This document shows positions 17,594 to 26,160 of a stretch of 64,000 nucleotides of DNA, piece by piece. Each line of letters begins with the position of its first letter. The stretch's first letter is position 1. The stretch comes from Aequorivita vladivostokensis (GTDB lineage Bacteria > Bacteroidota > Bacteroidia > Flavobacteriales > Flavobacteriaceae), in the NCBI RefSeq assembly GCF_000952855.1, contig NZ_JSVU01000004.1:124001-188000 (forward strand), read 5' to 3'. Under the pieces are notes generated by a model. That model did no database searches and was not told where the DNA came from. It saw only the letters and a list, made by a program, of their open reading frames with translations. Made by a program: the position numbers and the translations under genes.

Positions 17594-17845
17594 GCCCCAT
17601 TCCAGAAACCACAAGAACCAATTCGGAAACAAGAAGATTCAATTCCGAAACCGCCAACCCCAATTCCGAGACCGCCAGACCCTATTTGGAAGAAAAAAGA
17701 CCCAATTATTCCACCGCAGCCTGTAATTCTGGCAGATGAAGATACAATTCCGAACCAAAAACCTGTAATTCTGTCATTGAAAGATGCATTTCGGAGACCG
17801 CCACACCCAATTCAGGGACCGCCCAACTCTCTTTCAAAAAATCCA
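17594..17845 (+). repeat. Array of twelve degenerate 21-bp repeats, open as a proline-rich frame
   Basis: Exactly twelve 21-base units with consensus near GACCCAATTCCGAGACCGCCA. In one frame they read as heptads xPIxxxx (EPIRKQE, DSIPKPP, TPIPRPP, DPIWKKK, DPIIPPQ and so on). The frame is open from a TTG at 17477 to a stop at 17849-17851 (124 codons) but has no ATG and no obvious promoter, and begins inside the repeat at 17449. It may be the remains of a proline-rich coding region or a non-coding array; I do not claim it as a gene. It ends four bases before the convergent lipoprotein stop. Confidence 0.7.
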
Positions 17846-17847
17846 GC

Positions 17848-18609
17848 CTAATCCGCCACCTCCACCTTCTCAAGTTTCATCCCCTCCGCGGCCTCGGTAA
17901 TGGTTACGGTATAGCCGAACCCAGTGGTTTTATAATTATACACAATTTTCTGAAGCTCATTGTCGGTGCGCGCAATCTGTAGCTCGCTTAAAAAAACCCC
18001 CTGCTTTTTATCATTGTTCTGCTGCGTCTCGCTATTGGCTCCCTTCTGGTTGGGGAATGCAAATGTCTTCGGAATATCAAAAAGCTGTTGCGCCGTAAAA
18101 AACGCCTCATGCCATTTATCCGTGGGCAGCACCAAGGTTTCGGTCTTGCTAGGCTTGCTCGCCGTCCCGCCCGTAGCTTCAGAATAATCCACCTTCGGAA
18201 AATCCTTCTTCAATTCCTCGGCATAATGCTTTGCCGAAGCATTTTCCCCGGGAGGAAAAAACTTCGAAAGAAAACCGTTAAACGCAAACCCTTTTTGGTT
18301 GTTGAATTCCACCTCGTCCATCGCGCCGTCAATCCCGCCCACGTTCATCGTGGTTTTTCCCTCGGCATTCACGATTTTCACTTTTGTCCCCAAGGGCATT
18401 ACGGCAAGTTTCGCGCTTTGCAGATTGGGGAATTCGCGCAATGTCAGCCCGCTAACGGCTGTAACGTACATAGCATCCGGCGCAGTTTCCGCAGGAATGC
18501 TATCGGTGGCAACAGTCTGGGTTTCTTCGTTGGTTTTGGCATCGTTCTTACAGGAAAAAAGAAAAGTGAACCCTGCAAGGGCAAGAAGGGAAAAAGCTAC
18601 GGTTTTCAT
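17848..18609 (-). CDS. SH3-like domain lipoprotein
   Basis: 253 residues. Type II signal peptide MKTVAFSLLALAGFTFLFSC with lipobox LFSC at Cys20, then a low-complexity linker (NDAKTNEETQTVATD). Residues ~48-120 resemble a bacterial SH3 domain: VTAVSGLTLREFPN, VMPLGTKVKIV, GFAFNGFLSKFF. The remainder (KWHEAFFTAQQLF, YNYKTTGFGYTVTITE) has no family I know. Expected to sit in the periplasmic face of a membrane, perhaps binding wall peptides. Transcribed alone, convergent with the repeat array; a TATCTTTA upstream is a poor promoter match. Confidence 0.75.
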   Translation of the reverse strand: MKTVAFSLLALAGFTFLFSCKNDAKTNEETQTVATDSIPAETAPDAMYVTAVSGLTLREFPNLQSAKLAVMPLGTKVKIVNAEGKTTMNVGGIDGAMDEVEFNNQKGFAFNGFLSKFFPPGENASAKHYAEELKKDFPKVDYSEATGGTASKPSKTETLVLPTDKWHEAFFTAQQLFDIPKTFAFPNQKGANSETQQNNDKKQGVFLSELQIARTDNELQKIVYNYKTTGFGYTVTITEAAEGMKLEKVEVAD

Positions 18610-18704
18610 AAGCTGAAGTTTAAAATTAGTTTAAAGATACGTAGCTTTCTATCATATTTAAAATTTTGGTTTAGGGTCCTACCTAAATCCCAATTTAAAA
18701 GGGG

Positions 18705-18735
18705 TTTAGCTCCCTCCCTTTGGGAGGGGTTAGGC
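18705..18735. repeat. Dispersed GC-rich hairpin repeat (TCCCTCCC-TTT-GGGAGGG type)
   Basis: Stem CCCTCCC (18712-18718) / GGGAGGG (18722-18728) with a TTT loop, flanked by TTTAGC and TTAGG. Related hairpins occur at 30954-31038 and, remarkably, inside a coding region at 34549-34578. It lies between dinB and the SH3 lipoprotein gene. Confidence 0.65.
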
Positions 18736-18741
18736 GTGGGC

Positions 18742-19833
18742 TTAAAACTCAAGTTTCAATTGCACATCTATGGATTCCGTAGCCACCTCCATTTTCTTTG
18801 GGGTACCGTTGTTTAGGTGCGAAATGGAAATTCCCAACAACCGTACCGATTCCTTCATCCGTTCTTGAAATAACAATTCTTTAACCACTTCCATAATCCC
18901 TTCCTTGGAATTTATAAAATTAGCAAGGGTCTTGCTGCGGGTCTGTATGGTAAAATCGCGGTACTTTATTTTAAGCGTTACCGTTTTTCCCGCAAGCCGT
19001 TTCGATTTTAATCGATTTTCCACTTCCACGGCTATTTCCTCAAGCCTTTCGAGCATAAATATTTCAGAGGAAATATTTTCTGAAAAGGTATGTTCTGCAG
19101 CAAGCGATTTTTGCGTACGTGTCGGCTTCACTTTGCTTTTATGGATTCCGCGAACCACGTTGTAATAGAAACTACCGCTTTTCCCGAAATGTTCCTCCAA
19201 AAATTCCAGCGACTTCCCCTTCAAATCCCTTCCCGTAAAAATGCCCAAACGGTACATTTTCTCCTTGGTAACCTTTCCCACCCCGTAAAATTTCTTTACG
19301 TCAAGCGTTTCCAGAAACGGCTCCACCTCCTCGGGGCCGAGCGTCTTTTGTCCATTGGGTTTGTTGATGTCGCTGGCAATTTTCGCTACAAATTTATTGA
19401 TAGAAATTCCCGCAGAGGCATTCAGGCCCGTAACTTCCTTTATTCTCTTTCGAATCTCTTCCGCAATCATCGTCGCGCTGGGGTTGCCCTTTTTGTTTTC
19501 GGTTACGTCCAGATAAGCCTCGTCCAGCGAAAGCGGCTCCACCAAATCTGTATATTCATAAAATATCTTCCGTATTTGTTTTGAAACTTCCCGGTATCTG
19601 TCAAAATTGGTCCGCACAAAAATAAGTTCGGGGCAAAGCTTGCGTGCCATCGCCCCGCTCATGGCGCTGCGCACCCCAAACTTGCGCGCCTCATAACTTG
19701 CCGCCGCCACCACCCCACGTTTTTCGCTACCCCCAACCGCTAAAGGCTTTCCGCGCAATTCGGGATGGTCCAACTGCTCCACGGAGGCGTAAAATGCGTC
19801 CATGTCTATGTGTATTATTTTGCGGATTGGCAT
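18742..19833 (-). CDS. dinB: DNA polymerase IV (Y-family translesion polymerase)
   Basis: Error-prone polymerase that bypasses damaged template bases. Catalytic acidic motifs: HIDMDAFYASVE (residues 8-19) and LSLDEAYLDVTE. GISINKFVAKIASDINKPNG and the helix-hairpin-helix stretch FYGVGKVTKEKMYRLGI follow; the little-finger domain ends in QLKLEF, a Q-x-x-L-x-F beta-clamp-binding peptide at the very C-terminus. I chose the ATG at 19833 (MPIRKIIHIDMD, 363 aa); an ATG four codons upstream at 19845 is also possible. It diverges from the Rossmann-fold gene at 19919. No LexA-type box was recognised. Confidence 0.93.
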   Translation of the reverse strand: MPIRKIIHIDMDAFYASVEQLDHPELRGKPLAVGGSEKRGVVAAASYEARKFGVRSAMSGAMARKLCPELIFVRTNFDRYREVSKQIRKIFYEYTDLVEPLSLDEAYLDVTENKKGNPSATMIAEEIRKRIKEVTGLNASAGISINKFVAKIASDINKPNGQKTLGPEEVEPFLETLDVKKFYGVGKVTKEKMYRLGIFTGRDLKGKSLEFLEEHFGKSGSFYYNVVRGIHKSKVKPTRTQKSLAAEHTFSENISSEIFMLERLEEIAVEVENRLKSKRLAGKTVTLKIKYRDFTIQTRSKTLANFINSKEGIMEVVKELLFQERMKESVRLLGISISHLNNGTPKKMEVATESIDVQLKLEF

Positions 19834-19881
19834 TTCGGTCAGCATTCGGTAAATTTAATATCTTTAGGGTAACCAAAACCC

Positions 19882-19902
19882 AACAGGTTTAAAAAACCTG
19901 TT
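19882..19902. repeat. Inverted repeat AACAGGTTT / AAACCTGTT
   Basis: Nine-base perfect arms (19882-19890, 19894-19902) with a 3-base spacer in the divergent gap between dinB and the next gene. Hairpins of this AACAGGTTT type are common between genes in Flavobacteria as I know them; it could be a dispersed repeat or an operator. Confidence 0.55.
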
Positions 19903-19918
19903 AGGTTTATACTTTCTT

Positions 19919-20584
19919 ATGAAAAAAACAGCAATAATTTTAGGCGCCACGGGCTTGACGGGAAGTATCCTGCTCAAAAAACTTTTAAAAGACCCCGCTT
20001 TTGAAAAGATAATACTTTTCTCGCGCAGGTCCGCAGAAGAAAATTCCCCAAAAATCAAGGAACATTTGATAGATATGTTCCAACTGGAAAAACATTCCGA
20101 AGCCTTTAAGGCAAATGTAGTTCTCTGTTGTATCGGCACCACAAAAGCCAAAACGCCCGATAAAGAAACTTATAAAAAGATAGATTACGGCATACCCATT
20201 ACCGCCGCAAGGCTTACAAAACAAAACGGGATTGAAACGTTTATCGTAATTTCAGCAATGGGCGCAGACGAAAACAGCAGTATTTTTTACAATAAGACAA
20301 AGGGCGAAATGCAGCGCGATGTTTTAAAACAGCAAATCAAAAACACCTACATTTTGCAACCGTCCCTCATTGCGGGCGATAGGGATGAAAACCGTTTGGG
20401 TGAAAAAATAGCAACCTTTTTTATGAAAATCTTCGGGTTTTTGATGCCGAAAAAATACAAAATGATAAAGGCCGACACTATTGCCGAAGCGATGCAAGTT
20501 TTGGAAAAACAAGGGTTTTCAAAAAAACAAATCACATCTAACGAAATCAAACAAATAGCCCAAAATGCAGGAAATAGAACGTAA
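19919..20584 (+). CDS. Atypical short-chain dehydrogenase / NAD(P)-binding Rossmann protein
   Basis: 221 residues. The N-terminal dinucleotide loop is GATGLTGSILL (residues 9-19); LFSRRSAEE fits an NADP-preferring basic pair. The middle holds VVLCCIGTTKAKTPDKETYKKIDYGI and FIVISAMGADENSSIFYNKTKGEMQ, with YxxxK-like FYNKTK, as in TIP30/HTATIP2-like proteins. Substrate unknown. Its last 20 bases overlap the start of the CYTH gene, and the following lipoprotein also overlaps, so three genes form one tightly packed operon. Confidence 0.82.
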   Translation: MKKTAIILGATGLTGSILLKKLLKDPAFEKIILFSRRSAEENSPKIKEHLIDMFQLEKHSEAFKANVVLCCIGTTKAKTPDKETYKKIDYGIPITAARLTKQNGIETFIVISAMGADENSSIFYNKTKGEMQRDVLKQQIKNTYILQPSLIAGDRDENRLGEKIATFFMKIFGFLMPKKYKMIKADTIAEAMQVLEKQGFSKKQITSNEIKQIAQNAGNRT

Positions 20585-21044
20585 ATTTTTGGTCACTTCC
20601 GGAGCTTTTAAAAATGAGGCGCACAAACGTACGCGTATCGTTCAAGGGTTTTTAAACACAAATCCGGAACGCACCGTGCGCATCCGCATTCAGGGAAACG
20701 ATGGGTTTTTAACTGTTAAGGGGAAATCGAACCAATCCGGCCTTTCCCGCTTTGAGTGGGAAAAACAAATTTCACTCGCAGAAGCAGAAGAACTGCTTCA
20801 CCTTTGCGAACCGGGCATTATTGAAAAAACGCGCTACGAAATAGCCAACGGTGACCATACTTTTGAAGTGGATGATTTTAAAGGGGAAAACGAAGGATTG
20901 ATCATTGCAGAAATAGAACTCGGTTCCGAAACCGAACCCTTTTCAAAGCCCGAATGGCTGGGAAAGGAAGTTACAGGCGATGTGAAATATTACAATTCAA
21001 ATTTGAGTAAAAATCCTTTTAAAACTTGGAAAAATGAAAACTAA
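20565..21044 (+). CDS. CYTH domain protein (triphosphate tunnel fold)
   Basis: 159 residues. Starts MQEIERKFLV, containing the E-x-E-x-K motif of CYTH/triphosphatase proteins; further charged tunnel residues appear in RTVRIRIQGNDGFLTVKGK, RFEWEKQIS, EKTRYEI and FEVDDFKGENEGLIIAEIEL. Members hydrolyse tripolyphosphate or thiamine triphosphate, or make cyclic nucleotides; small bacterial single-domain ones are mostly inorganic triphosphatases, but which applies here is not known. Overlaps the previous gene by 20 bases and the next by 11. Confidence 0.9.
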   Translation: MQEIERKFLVTSGAFKNEAHKRTRIVQGFLNTNPERTVRIRIQGNDGFLTVKGKSNQSGLSRFEWEKQISLAEAEELLHLCEPGIIEKTRYEIANGDHTFEVDDFKGENEGLIIAEIELGSETEPFSKPEWLGKEVTGDVKYYNSNLSKNPFKTWKNEN

Positions 21045-21528
21045 ACTACTATTGATAATTTTAGGAATCACACTTTTTAGCTGTGAAACCAAAATTGAGA
21101 AAGAATACATCACCGAGCCTTGCCCAGAGGAAGAGAAAATTCCAATGGCGCAGCTGAAAGAGGAACTTACTCAAAAAGGCTTTCAAACCTTCGATTATGT
21201 TGATGAAAAATCGGGCGACACTATTTTGATGCAACAATATTTCATCGCATTCTTGAAAAAAGGATCAACGCGTTCGCAAACCAAAGAAGAAGCAGATAGC
21301 CTTCAAAAGTTACATTTGGCGCATTTGGGTAGGATGTATGAAGAAGGTTTTGCAGATATTTCGGGCCCGTTTGGCGATGATGGCGATATTCGCGGTATCA
21401 CCATTTATAACGTTCCCACCCAAAAAATGGCGGACAGTTTGGCCAATATGGACCCGATGGTAAAAGCGGGCAGATTGGAAATTGAAATCCACCCGTGGTG
21501 GGCGGCAAAGGGGTTTCCGTTGCGATAA
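21034..21528 (+). CDS. YCII-like lipoprotein
   Basis: 164 residues with a lipoprotein signal (MKTKLLLIILGITLFSC, lipobox LFSC at Cys17). The mature part resembles the YCII/dimeric alpha-beta barrel fold: QQYFIAFLKKGSTR, LHLAHLGRMYEEGFADISGPFGDDGDIRGI and MDPMVKAGRLEIEIHPWWAAKG. The conserved pattern of a His-rich LHLAHLGRM and the PMVKAGRLEIEIHPWW end is typical of YCII proteins, some of which are small oxidoreductase-like enzymes. Role unknown. Last gene of the operon begun at 19919. Confidence 0.75.
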   Translation: MKTKLLLIILGITLFSCETKIEKEYITEPCPEEEKIPMAQLKEELTQKGFQTFDYVDEKSGDTILMQQYFIAFLKKGSTRSQTKEEADSLQKLHLAHLGRMYEEGFADISGPFGDDGDIRGITIYNVPTQKMADSLANMDPMVKAGRLEIEIHPWWAAKGFPLR

Positions 21529-21566
21529 AAAAAATCTGCCTTGAAAAAAAGTTTCAAGACAGATTT
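21529..21566 (-). terminator. Terminator of the RND efflux operon
   Basis: Interrupted stem with arms AAATCTG..CTTGAA (21532-21545) and TTCAAG.CAGATTT (21553-21566). Read on the minus strand it is followed by a run of eight T. It closes the efflux operon and lies directly after the stop of the convergent plus-strand gene. Confidence 0.82.
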
Positions 21567-21591
21567 ACAATCAACAAAAAAATATAAAAAA

Positions 21592-22989
21592 TTATCTCCA
21601 ACCGCCGCCCAAGGCTTCGTATAAATCCACGATGGCCTGAAGCTGGTTATTCTTTGTGTTTATAAGATTTAAGCTTGAGTTAAGCGCATTTTCCCGGGCA
21701 TTCAAAACTTCCAAATAGTTTGCAAAACCGTTGTCCAAAAGCTCTTCGGAATAATTTGTTGCCAAATTATAAGCTTCAAATTCCTTTTGGTTTACCTCAA
21801 TTTTTTCGGTTGCTGCCTCATAATTATAAAGTGCATCCGAAACTTCTTTACTGGCAGTGATAATGGTCAATCTAAAATCCAAATAAGCCTGTTCCTGCTG
21901 TGCCTGCGAGACTTCGTACTGCGTACGGATTTGACGTTTGTTGAAAATAGGCTGCGTCAACCCTCCAATAATAGTTGCAAATAGCGAATTGGCATTGAAA
22001 AGTTTATCAATCTCAATATTCTGAAAACCTCCCGTTGCCGAAAGCGTCAATGAGGGATAGAAACTTGCGCGCGCAGCATTTGTAAGTTCAAAAGCATTCA
22101 TCAAACTGTATTCTGCGGCCATAACATCGGGTCGATTTCGCAGTAATTGCGCGGGAATTCCAGTATTTAACGGTATATCTATGTTTTGATTTTCCAAACT
22201 TCCACGTGTAATCTCATGCGGAGCGCTTCCCAATAAAATAGACATTGTATTTTCCAACAGGCGGGCTTGGTTTTTTAAATCGATTAAAATTCCCTGGGCG
22301 GTATAAAGCTGTGCTTCCGTTTGCTTTACGCCTACTTCGGTAACGTTTCCGGCCTCCTTTAAAGCTTGGGTTGTTTCCAAACCTTTTGAACGCGTTTCGA
22401 TGGTTTCCTCGGTAACACGAATTTGTTCATCCAACGCCAACAATTGGTAATAAACCGAAGCAATATTGGCAATCAACCTACTTTTTACGGCTTGGTGCGC
22501 CGCAACAGTTTGAAGATATGAAGCTTGAAAAGCCCTTTCATTACTGCGTACTTTCCCCCAGATATCTGCTTCCCAAGAAAGGTTGGCGCTCAATTCATAT
22601 TGATCAAGTGATGAAAATTGACTTCCAAACTGACCTCCGGCAGAAAATTCCTGATGAGTATATCTTGCATTTCCATTCAAGGAAGGAAAATATCCTGCCT
22701 TACCCTGTTTTACATACGCTTCGGCTATACGTATTTGCTGAAGCGCCACCCGGATGTCCATATTGTTTTTCAGGCCTTCTTCAATGTAACCTTGCAACAA
22801 AGGATCCGTGAACAATTCCTTCCACGAAAGGGTCGCGATGCTTAATGTATCCTGCGGAAGATTTTCAGTTCTGTAATTTGCTTCATTTACCACTTGGGGC
22901 CGTTCATAATCTTTCGCGGCAAAGCAAGAAACCAGCAGAAACGGCAAACTTGCCAATATCAAAATTTTATATATGCTATTATTTTTCAT
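21592..22989 (-). CDS. Outer-membrane efflux channel lipoprotein (TolC/OprM family)
   Basis: Outer-membrane exit duct of the tripartite pump encoded upstream. From the ATG at 22989 (MKNNSIYKILILASLPFLLVSC, 465 aa) it has a lipobox LVSC; an ATG six codons earlier at 23007 is possible. Two outer-membrane-efflux repeats are visible: YIEEGLKNNMDIRVALQQIRIAEAYVKQ ... and the second starting near LRNRPDVMAAEYSLMNAFE. The chosen start overlaps the stop of the RND gene by 11 bases, so translation is coupled. A final GGGWR and a strong terminator end the operon. Confidence 0.92.
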   Translation of the reverse strand: MKNNSIYKILILASLPFLLVSCFAAKDYERPQVVNEANYRTENLPQDTLSIATLSWKELFTDPLLQGYIEEGLKNNMDIRVALQQIRIAEAYVKQGKAGYFPSLNGNARYTHQEFSAGGQFGSQFSSLDQYELSANLSWEADIWGKVRSNERAFQASYLQTVAAHQAVKSRLIANIASVYYQLLALDEQIRVTEETIETRSKGLETTQALKEAGNVTEVGVKQTEAQLYTAQGILIDLKNQARLLENTMSILLGSAPHEITRGSLENQNIDIPLNTGIPAQLLRNRPDVMAAEYSLMNAFELTNAARASFYPSLTLSATGGFQNIEIDKLFNANSLFATIIGGLTQPIFNKRQIRTQYEVSQAQQEQAYLDFRLTIITASKEVSDALYNYEAATEKIEVNQKEFEAYNLATNYSEELLDNGFANYLEVLNARENALNSSLNLINTKNNQLQAIVDLYEALGGGWR

Positions 22990-25900
22990 GAGAAGTGTTT
23001 TCTTCAATAGTTTCTAATTTTTCAGTCGGTGCGCCCGTAATTTTTTCCTGTAACCACTGGAAAAGGATGAACAAAATTGGAATTACAAAAACCCCTAAAA
23101 TTGTTCCTATCAATAAACCACCAACGGCTCCGGTACCAATGGAACGGTTACCTGCGGCACCAACCCCGTTTGAAAGTACCAACGGCATCAATCCAAATAT
23201 AAAGGCGAAGGAAGTCATCAAAATGGGTCGCAATCGCGCTTCGGCACCGTCAATGGCAGCATCCAAAATAGATTCGCCGTGTTTTCTTCGCTGAAGCGCA
23301 AATTCAACAATAAGAATTGCATTTTTCGCGAGCAACCCTATAAGCATTATGAGCGCAATCTGAAAGTAGATATTGTTTTGCAATCCCATAAACTGTGTTG
23401 AAATATAGGCTCCAAAAACCCCAACTGGCAATGAAAACAGAACCGAAAACGGCAATAAATAGCTTTCATATTGAGCTGCGAGCAAAAAGTAAACGAATAC
23501 CAATGACAAAATGAAAATCATCGTTGTTTGGTTGCCTGCGCTTTTTTCTTCCAAGGTTAAACCTGAGTAAGCGATATCAAAATTGCTTGGTAAGGTTTGG
23601 CTAACGTCTTCAACAGCGGCAATAACATCACCCGAGCTATAGCCCGGCGCCGGCGCAGCAGTAACTTTTGTGGAATTGAACAAATTGAAACGTGTAACCG
23701 ATTGTGGCCCATAAACCCGTTTCAGCGTAACGAATTGGGTAATTGGCGTCATTTCACCACTGGCAGTACGTACATAAATATTGTTCAAATCGCTTTCACT
23801 TGCCCTGTCTTCCGGCAATGCTTGAACATACACGCGATATTGTTTTCCGAAGCGGGAAAAATCTGCTGCGAAAATACTTCCTATATAACCTTGTAAAGTG
23901 TTGAAAATGGTTTGCACCGAAACCCCAACTTCTTTTGCCAATGGCACGTTCAGTATCATTTCATATTGCGGGTAACGCGTGTTGAAAGAGGATTGTGCAT
24001 ATTGAATTTCAGGCCGTTGGCTCAATTTTGCAATAAACTCCTGATTGGTTTGGTCCAAATCTGTAAAGCTTCCACCGGAGCGATCCAAAAGATTCACTTC
24101 GGCTCCAGCGGAGTTTCCAAAACCGGGAATACTTGGTGGCGAGAAAAATATAATTTGCGCCTCTGGAATTTGCGCAGCAATTCCGAAAAGTTGGCCAGTT
24201 ATTGCCTGCACCGAAAGCGATTCGTCTTCTCTGTCTTTCCAATCGTCAAGCCTAATAAAGCCAAGTCCGTAATTGCTTCCCGCACCGCTGATCAAACTTC
24301 GACCGTCAATAACCGACGCACCTTGTACGCCAGGAAGGTCTTTTATTTTATTGTATAGTTTTAGGTTTACCTCACGCGTACGATCAATTGAAGAACCCGC
24401 GGGAAGTTCTACGTTCATAAAGATAATTCCACGATCTTCATCGGGCACAAAGCCTGTTTTCAAAGTTGCAGATGACCACCAAATTCCCAAAACTGCCAAA
24501 AGCAAAATAACTCCAGTAATCCATTTATGCCTGTATAGGAAATGGACAGATCTTCCATAACGGTTTACAGTAGCTTTAAAACCTCTGTTGAAACCGTTAA
24601 AGAATTTCTGAATAAAACCTGGTTTATTGCTGTTTTGTTTTTCATCGTGACCTTTTAAGAAAAGTGCACTCAGCGCGGGTGTTAAAGTCAAAGCGTTTAT
24701 TGCAGAAATAATAATTGCAACAATAAGCGTTACTCCAAACTGCTCATAAAATACTCCCGTAGGGCCTTTTATAAAAGTTACGGGGATAAACACTGCAGAC
24801 ATCACCAAGGTAATGGAAACAATAGCTCCGGAAATTTCGTGCATGGCTTTAAGCGATGCCTTTTTCGGGCTTTTCTCTCCTTCGTCAATCTTTGAATGGA
24901 CTGCCTCGACGACTACAATAGCGTCATCTACCACAATACCAATTGCCAATACCAAAGCGAAAAGCGTCAGAAGGTTGATGGAATATCCAAATAAATTTAG
25001 GAAGAAAAATGTTCCAATAATCGAAACTGGTACCGCAATTGCCGGTATTAAAGTGGAACGAAAATCCTGCAAGAATATAAATACCACAAGAAAAACTAGC
25101 AGGAACGCTTCTACCAAAGTCATTACCACCTTTTCAATTGAGGCATTCAAAAAGTTGTTAGTATCATACGGAATATAATACGTGATGCCTTCGGGAAGAT
25201 TGGCTTCCACTTGAGCCAATTCTACTTTTATAGCATCAATAATTTCCTGTGCATTTGAACCTTTCGTTTGAAAAATACCCATATTTACCGCAGGATTTCC
25301 ATTGGTAACAGATCCACCTGCATAAGATTGTGCGCCAAGTTCTATTTGTGCAACATCGCTCAATCTCAAAAATTCGCCATTGCCCAAAGCTTTAATCACA
25401 ATGTCGCTGTATTGCTGCTCAGTTTTGTAACGTCCCGGATATTTAATGGTATATGAAAAGGCTTCGCCATTATTTTCACCCAAAGAACCTGCCGCGGCTT
25501 CCAAACTCTGTTCTTTTAAAGCTGCAACAACATCGGAAGGCATCAAACTATAGGCTGCAAGTTTTTGAGGATTTAGCCAAATGCGCATGGAGTAATCTTT
25601 TCCTCCGAATACACTCACGTCTCCCACACCATTTACCCTTTGTAATTCGGGAATTACGTTTATCTTTAAATAATTCTGAAGAAACGTATCGTCATAATCT
25701 TTGTTGGTGCTGTAAAAGGAAAGAAACATCAACGCACTGGTTTGTTGTTTTGAAGTTGTAACCCCAGTTTGAATTACAGCTTGAGGCAACAATGAATTTG
25801 CACGTGCCACACGGTTTTGAACGTTTACAGCGGCAATATCGGGATCTACATCCTGATCAAAAAACACGCTGATGGAAGCCGTTCCGTTGTTGGTGGCGGT

Positions 25901-26140
25901 AGAAGTTAAATAGGTCATTCCTTCCACTCCGTTTATTTGCTCTTCCAACGGAATAATAACGCTTTCAAGAATGGTTTCGGCGTTCGCCCCTGGATACGTT
26001 GCATTCACCTGAATGGTCGGTGGGGCAATATCGGGGTATTGGGTAATGGGCAAATTGGAAAGTCCCAAAATTCCCAAAATCACAATAATTATCGAGATAA
26101 CCGTAGAGAGTACGGGTCTGTCTATAAATGTTTTTAACAT
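22979..26140 (-). CDS. RND multidrug efflux pump, HAE1/AcrB type inner-membrane subunit
   Basis: 1053-residue proton/drug antiporter. Twelve membrane segments in the AcrB arrangement: one at the N-terminus (FIDRPVLSTVISIIIVILGILGL), large periplasmic loops, and TM4 with GIVVDDAIVVVEAV, whose paired Asp near residues 405-406 match the proton-relay aspartates. The relay Lys is in LLAKNAILIVEFAL near 938. Porter-domain landmarks: ATYPGANAETI, GDVSVFGGKDYSMRIWL, GFVPDEDRGI. Substrates cannot be told, but the full-length hydrophobic/amphiphile-efflux layout is typical. Second gene of the four-gene operon (regulator, adaptor, pump, channel). Confidence 0.96.
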   Translation of the reverse strand: MLKTFIDRPVLSTVISIIIVILGILGLSNLPITQYPDIAPPTIQVNATYPGANAETILESVIIPLEEQINGVEGMTYLTSTATNNGTASISVFFDQDVDPDIAAVNVQNRVARANSLLPQAVIQTGVTTSKQQTSALMFLSFYSTNKDYDDTFLQNYLKINVIPELQRVNGVGDVSVFGGKDYSMRIWLNPQKLAAYSLMPSDVVAALKEQSLEAAAGSLGENNGEAFSYTIKYPGRYKTEQQYSDIVIKALGNGEFLRLSDVAQIELGAQSYAGGSVTNGNPAVNMGIFQTKGSNAQEIIDAIKVELAQVEANLPEGITYYIPYDTNNFLNASIEKVVMTLVEAFLLVFLVVFIFLQDFRSTLIPAIAVPVSIIGTFFFLNLFGYSINLLTLFALVLAIGIVVDDAIVVVEAVHSKIDEGEKSPKKASLKAMHEISGAIVSITLVMSAVFIPVTFIKGPTGVFYEQFGVTLIVAIIISAINALTLTPALSALFLKGHDEKQNSNKPGFIQKFFNGFNRGFKATVNRYGRSVHFLYRHKWITGVILLLAVLGIWWSSATLKTGFVPDEDRGIIFMNVELPAGSSIDRTREVNLKLYNKIKDLPGVQGASVIDGRSLISGAGSNYGLGFIRLDDWKDREDESLSVQAITGQLFGIAAQIPEAQIIFFSPPSIPGFGNSAGAEVNLLDRSGGSFTDLDQTNQEFIAKLSQRPEIQYAQSSFNTRYPQYEMILNVPLAKEVGVSVQTIFNTLQGYIGSIFAADFSRFGKQYRVYVQALPEDRASESDLNNIYVRTASGEMTPITQFVTLKRVYGPQSVTRFNLFNSTKVTAAPAPGYSSGDVIAAVEDVSQTLPSNFDIAYSGLTLEEKSAGNQTTMIFILSLVFVYFLLAAQYESYLLPFSVLFSLPVGVFGAYISTQFMGLQNNIYFQIALIMLIGLLAKNAILIVEFALQRRKHGESILDAAIDGAEARLRPILMTSFAFIFGLMPLVLSNGVGAAGNRSIGTGAVGGLLIGTILGVFVIPILFILFQWLQEKITGAPTEKLETIEENTSHEK

Positions 26141-26160
26141 GATTGGTTTTTCTTAAACGG

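Noticed and set aside
17594-17845. CRISPR array
   Set aside because: Units are contiguous and divergent with no spacers, and no cas genes are present.
17477-17851. Proline-rich open frame as a confident gene
   Set aside because: No ATG, no promoter, starts inside a dispersed repeat; a 21-base period makes any open frame look repetitive. Kept as a repeat and as a finding only.
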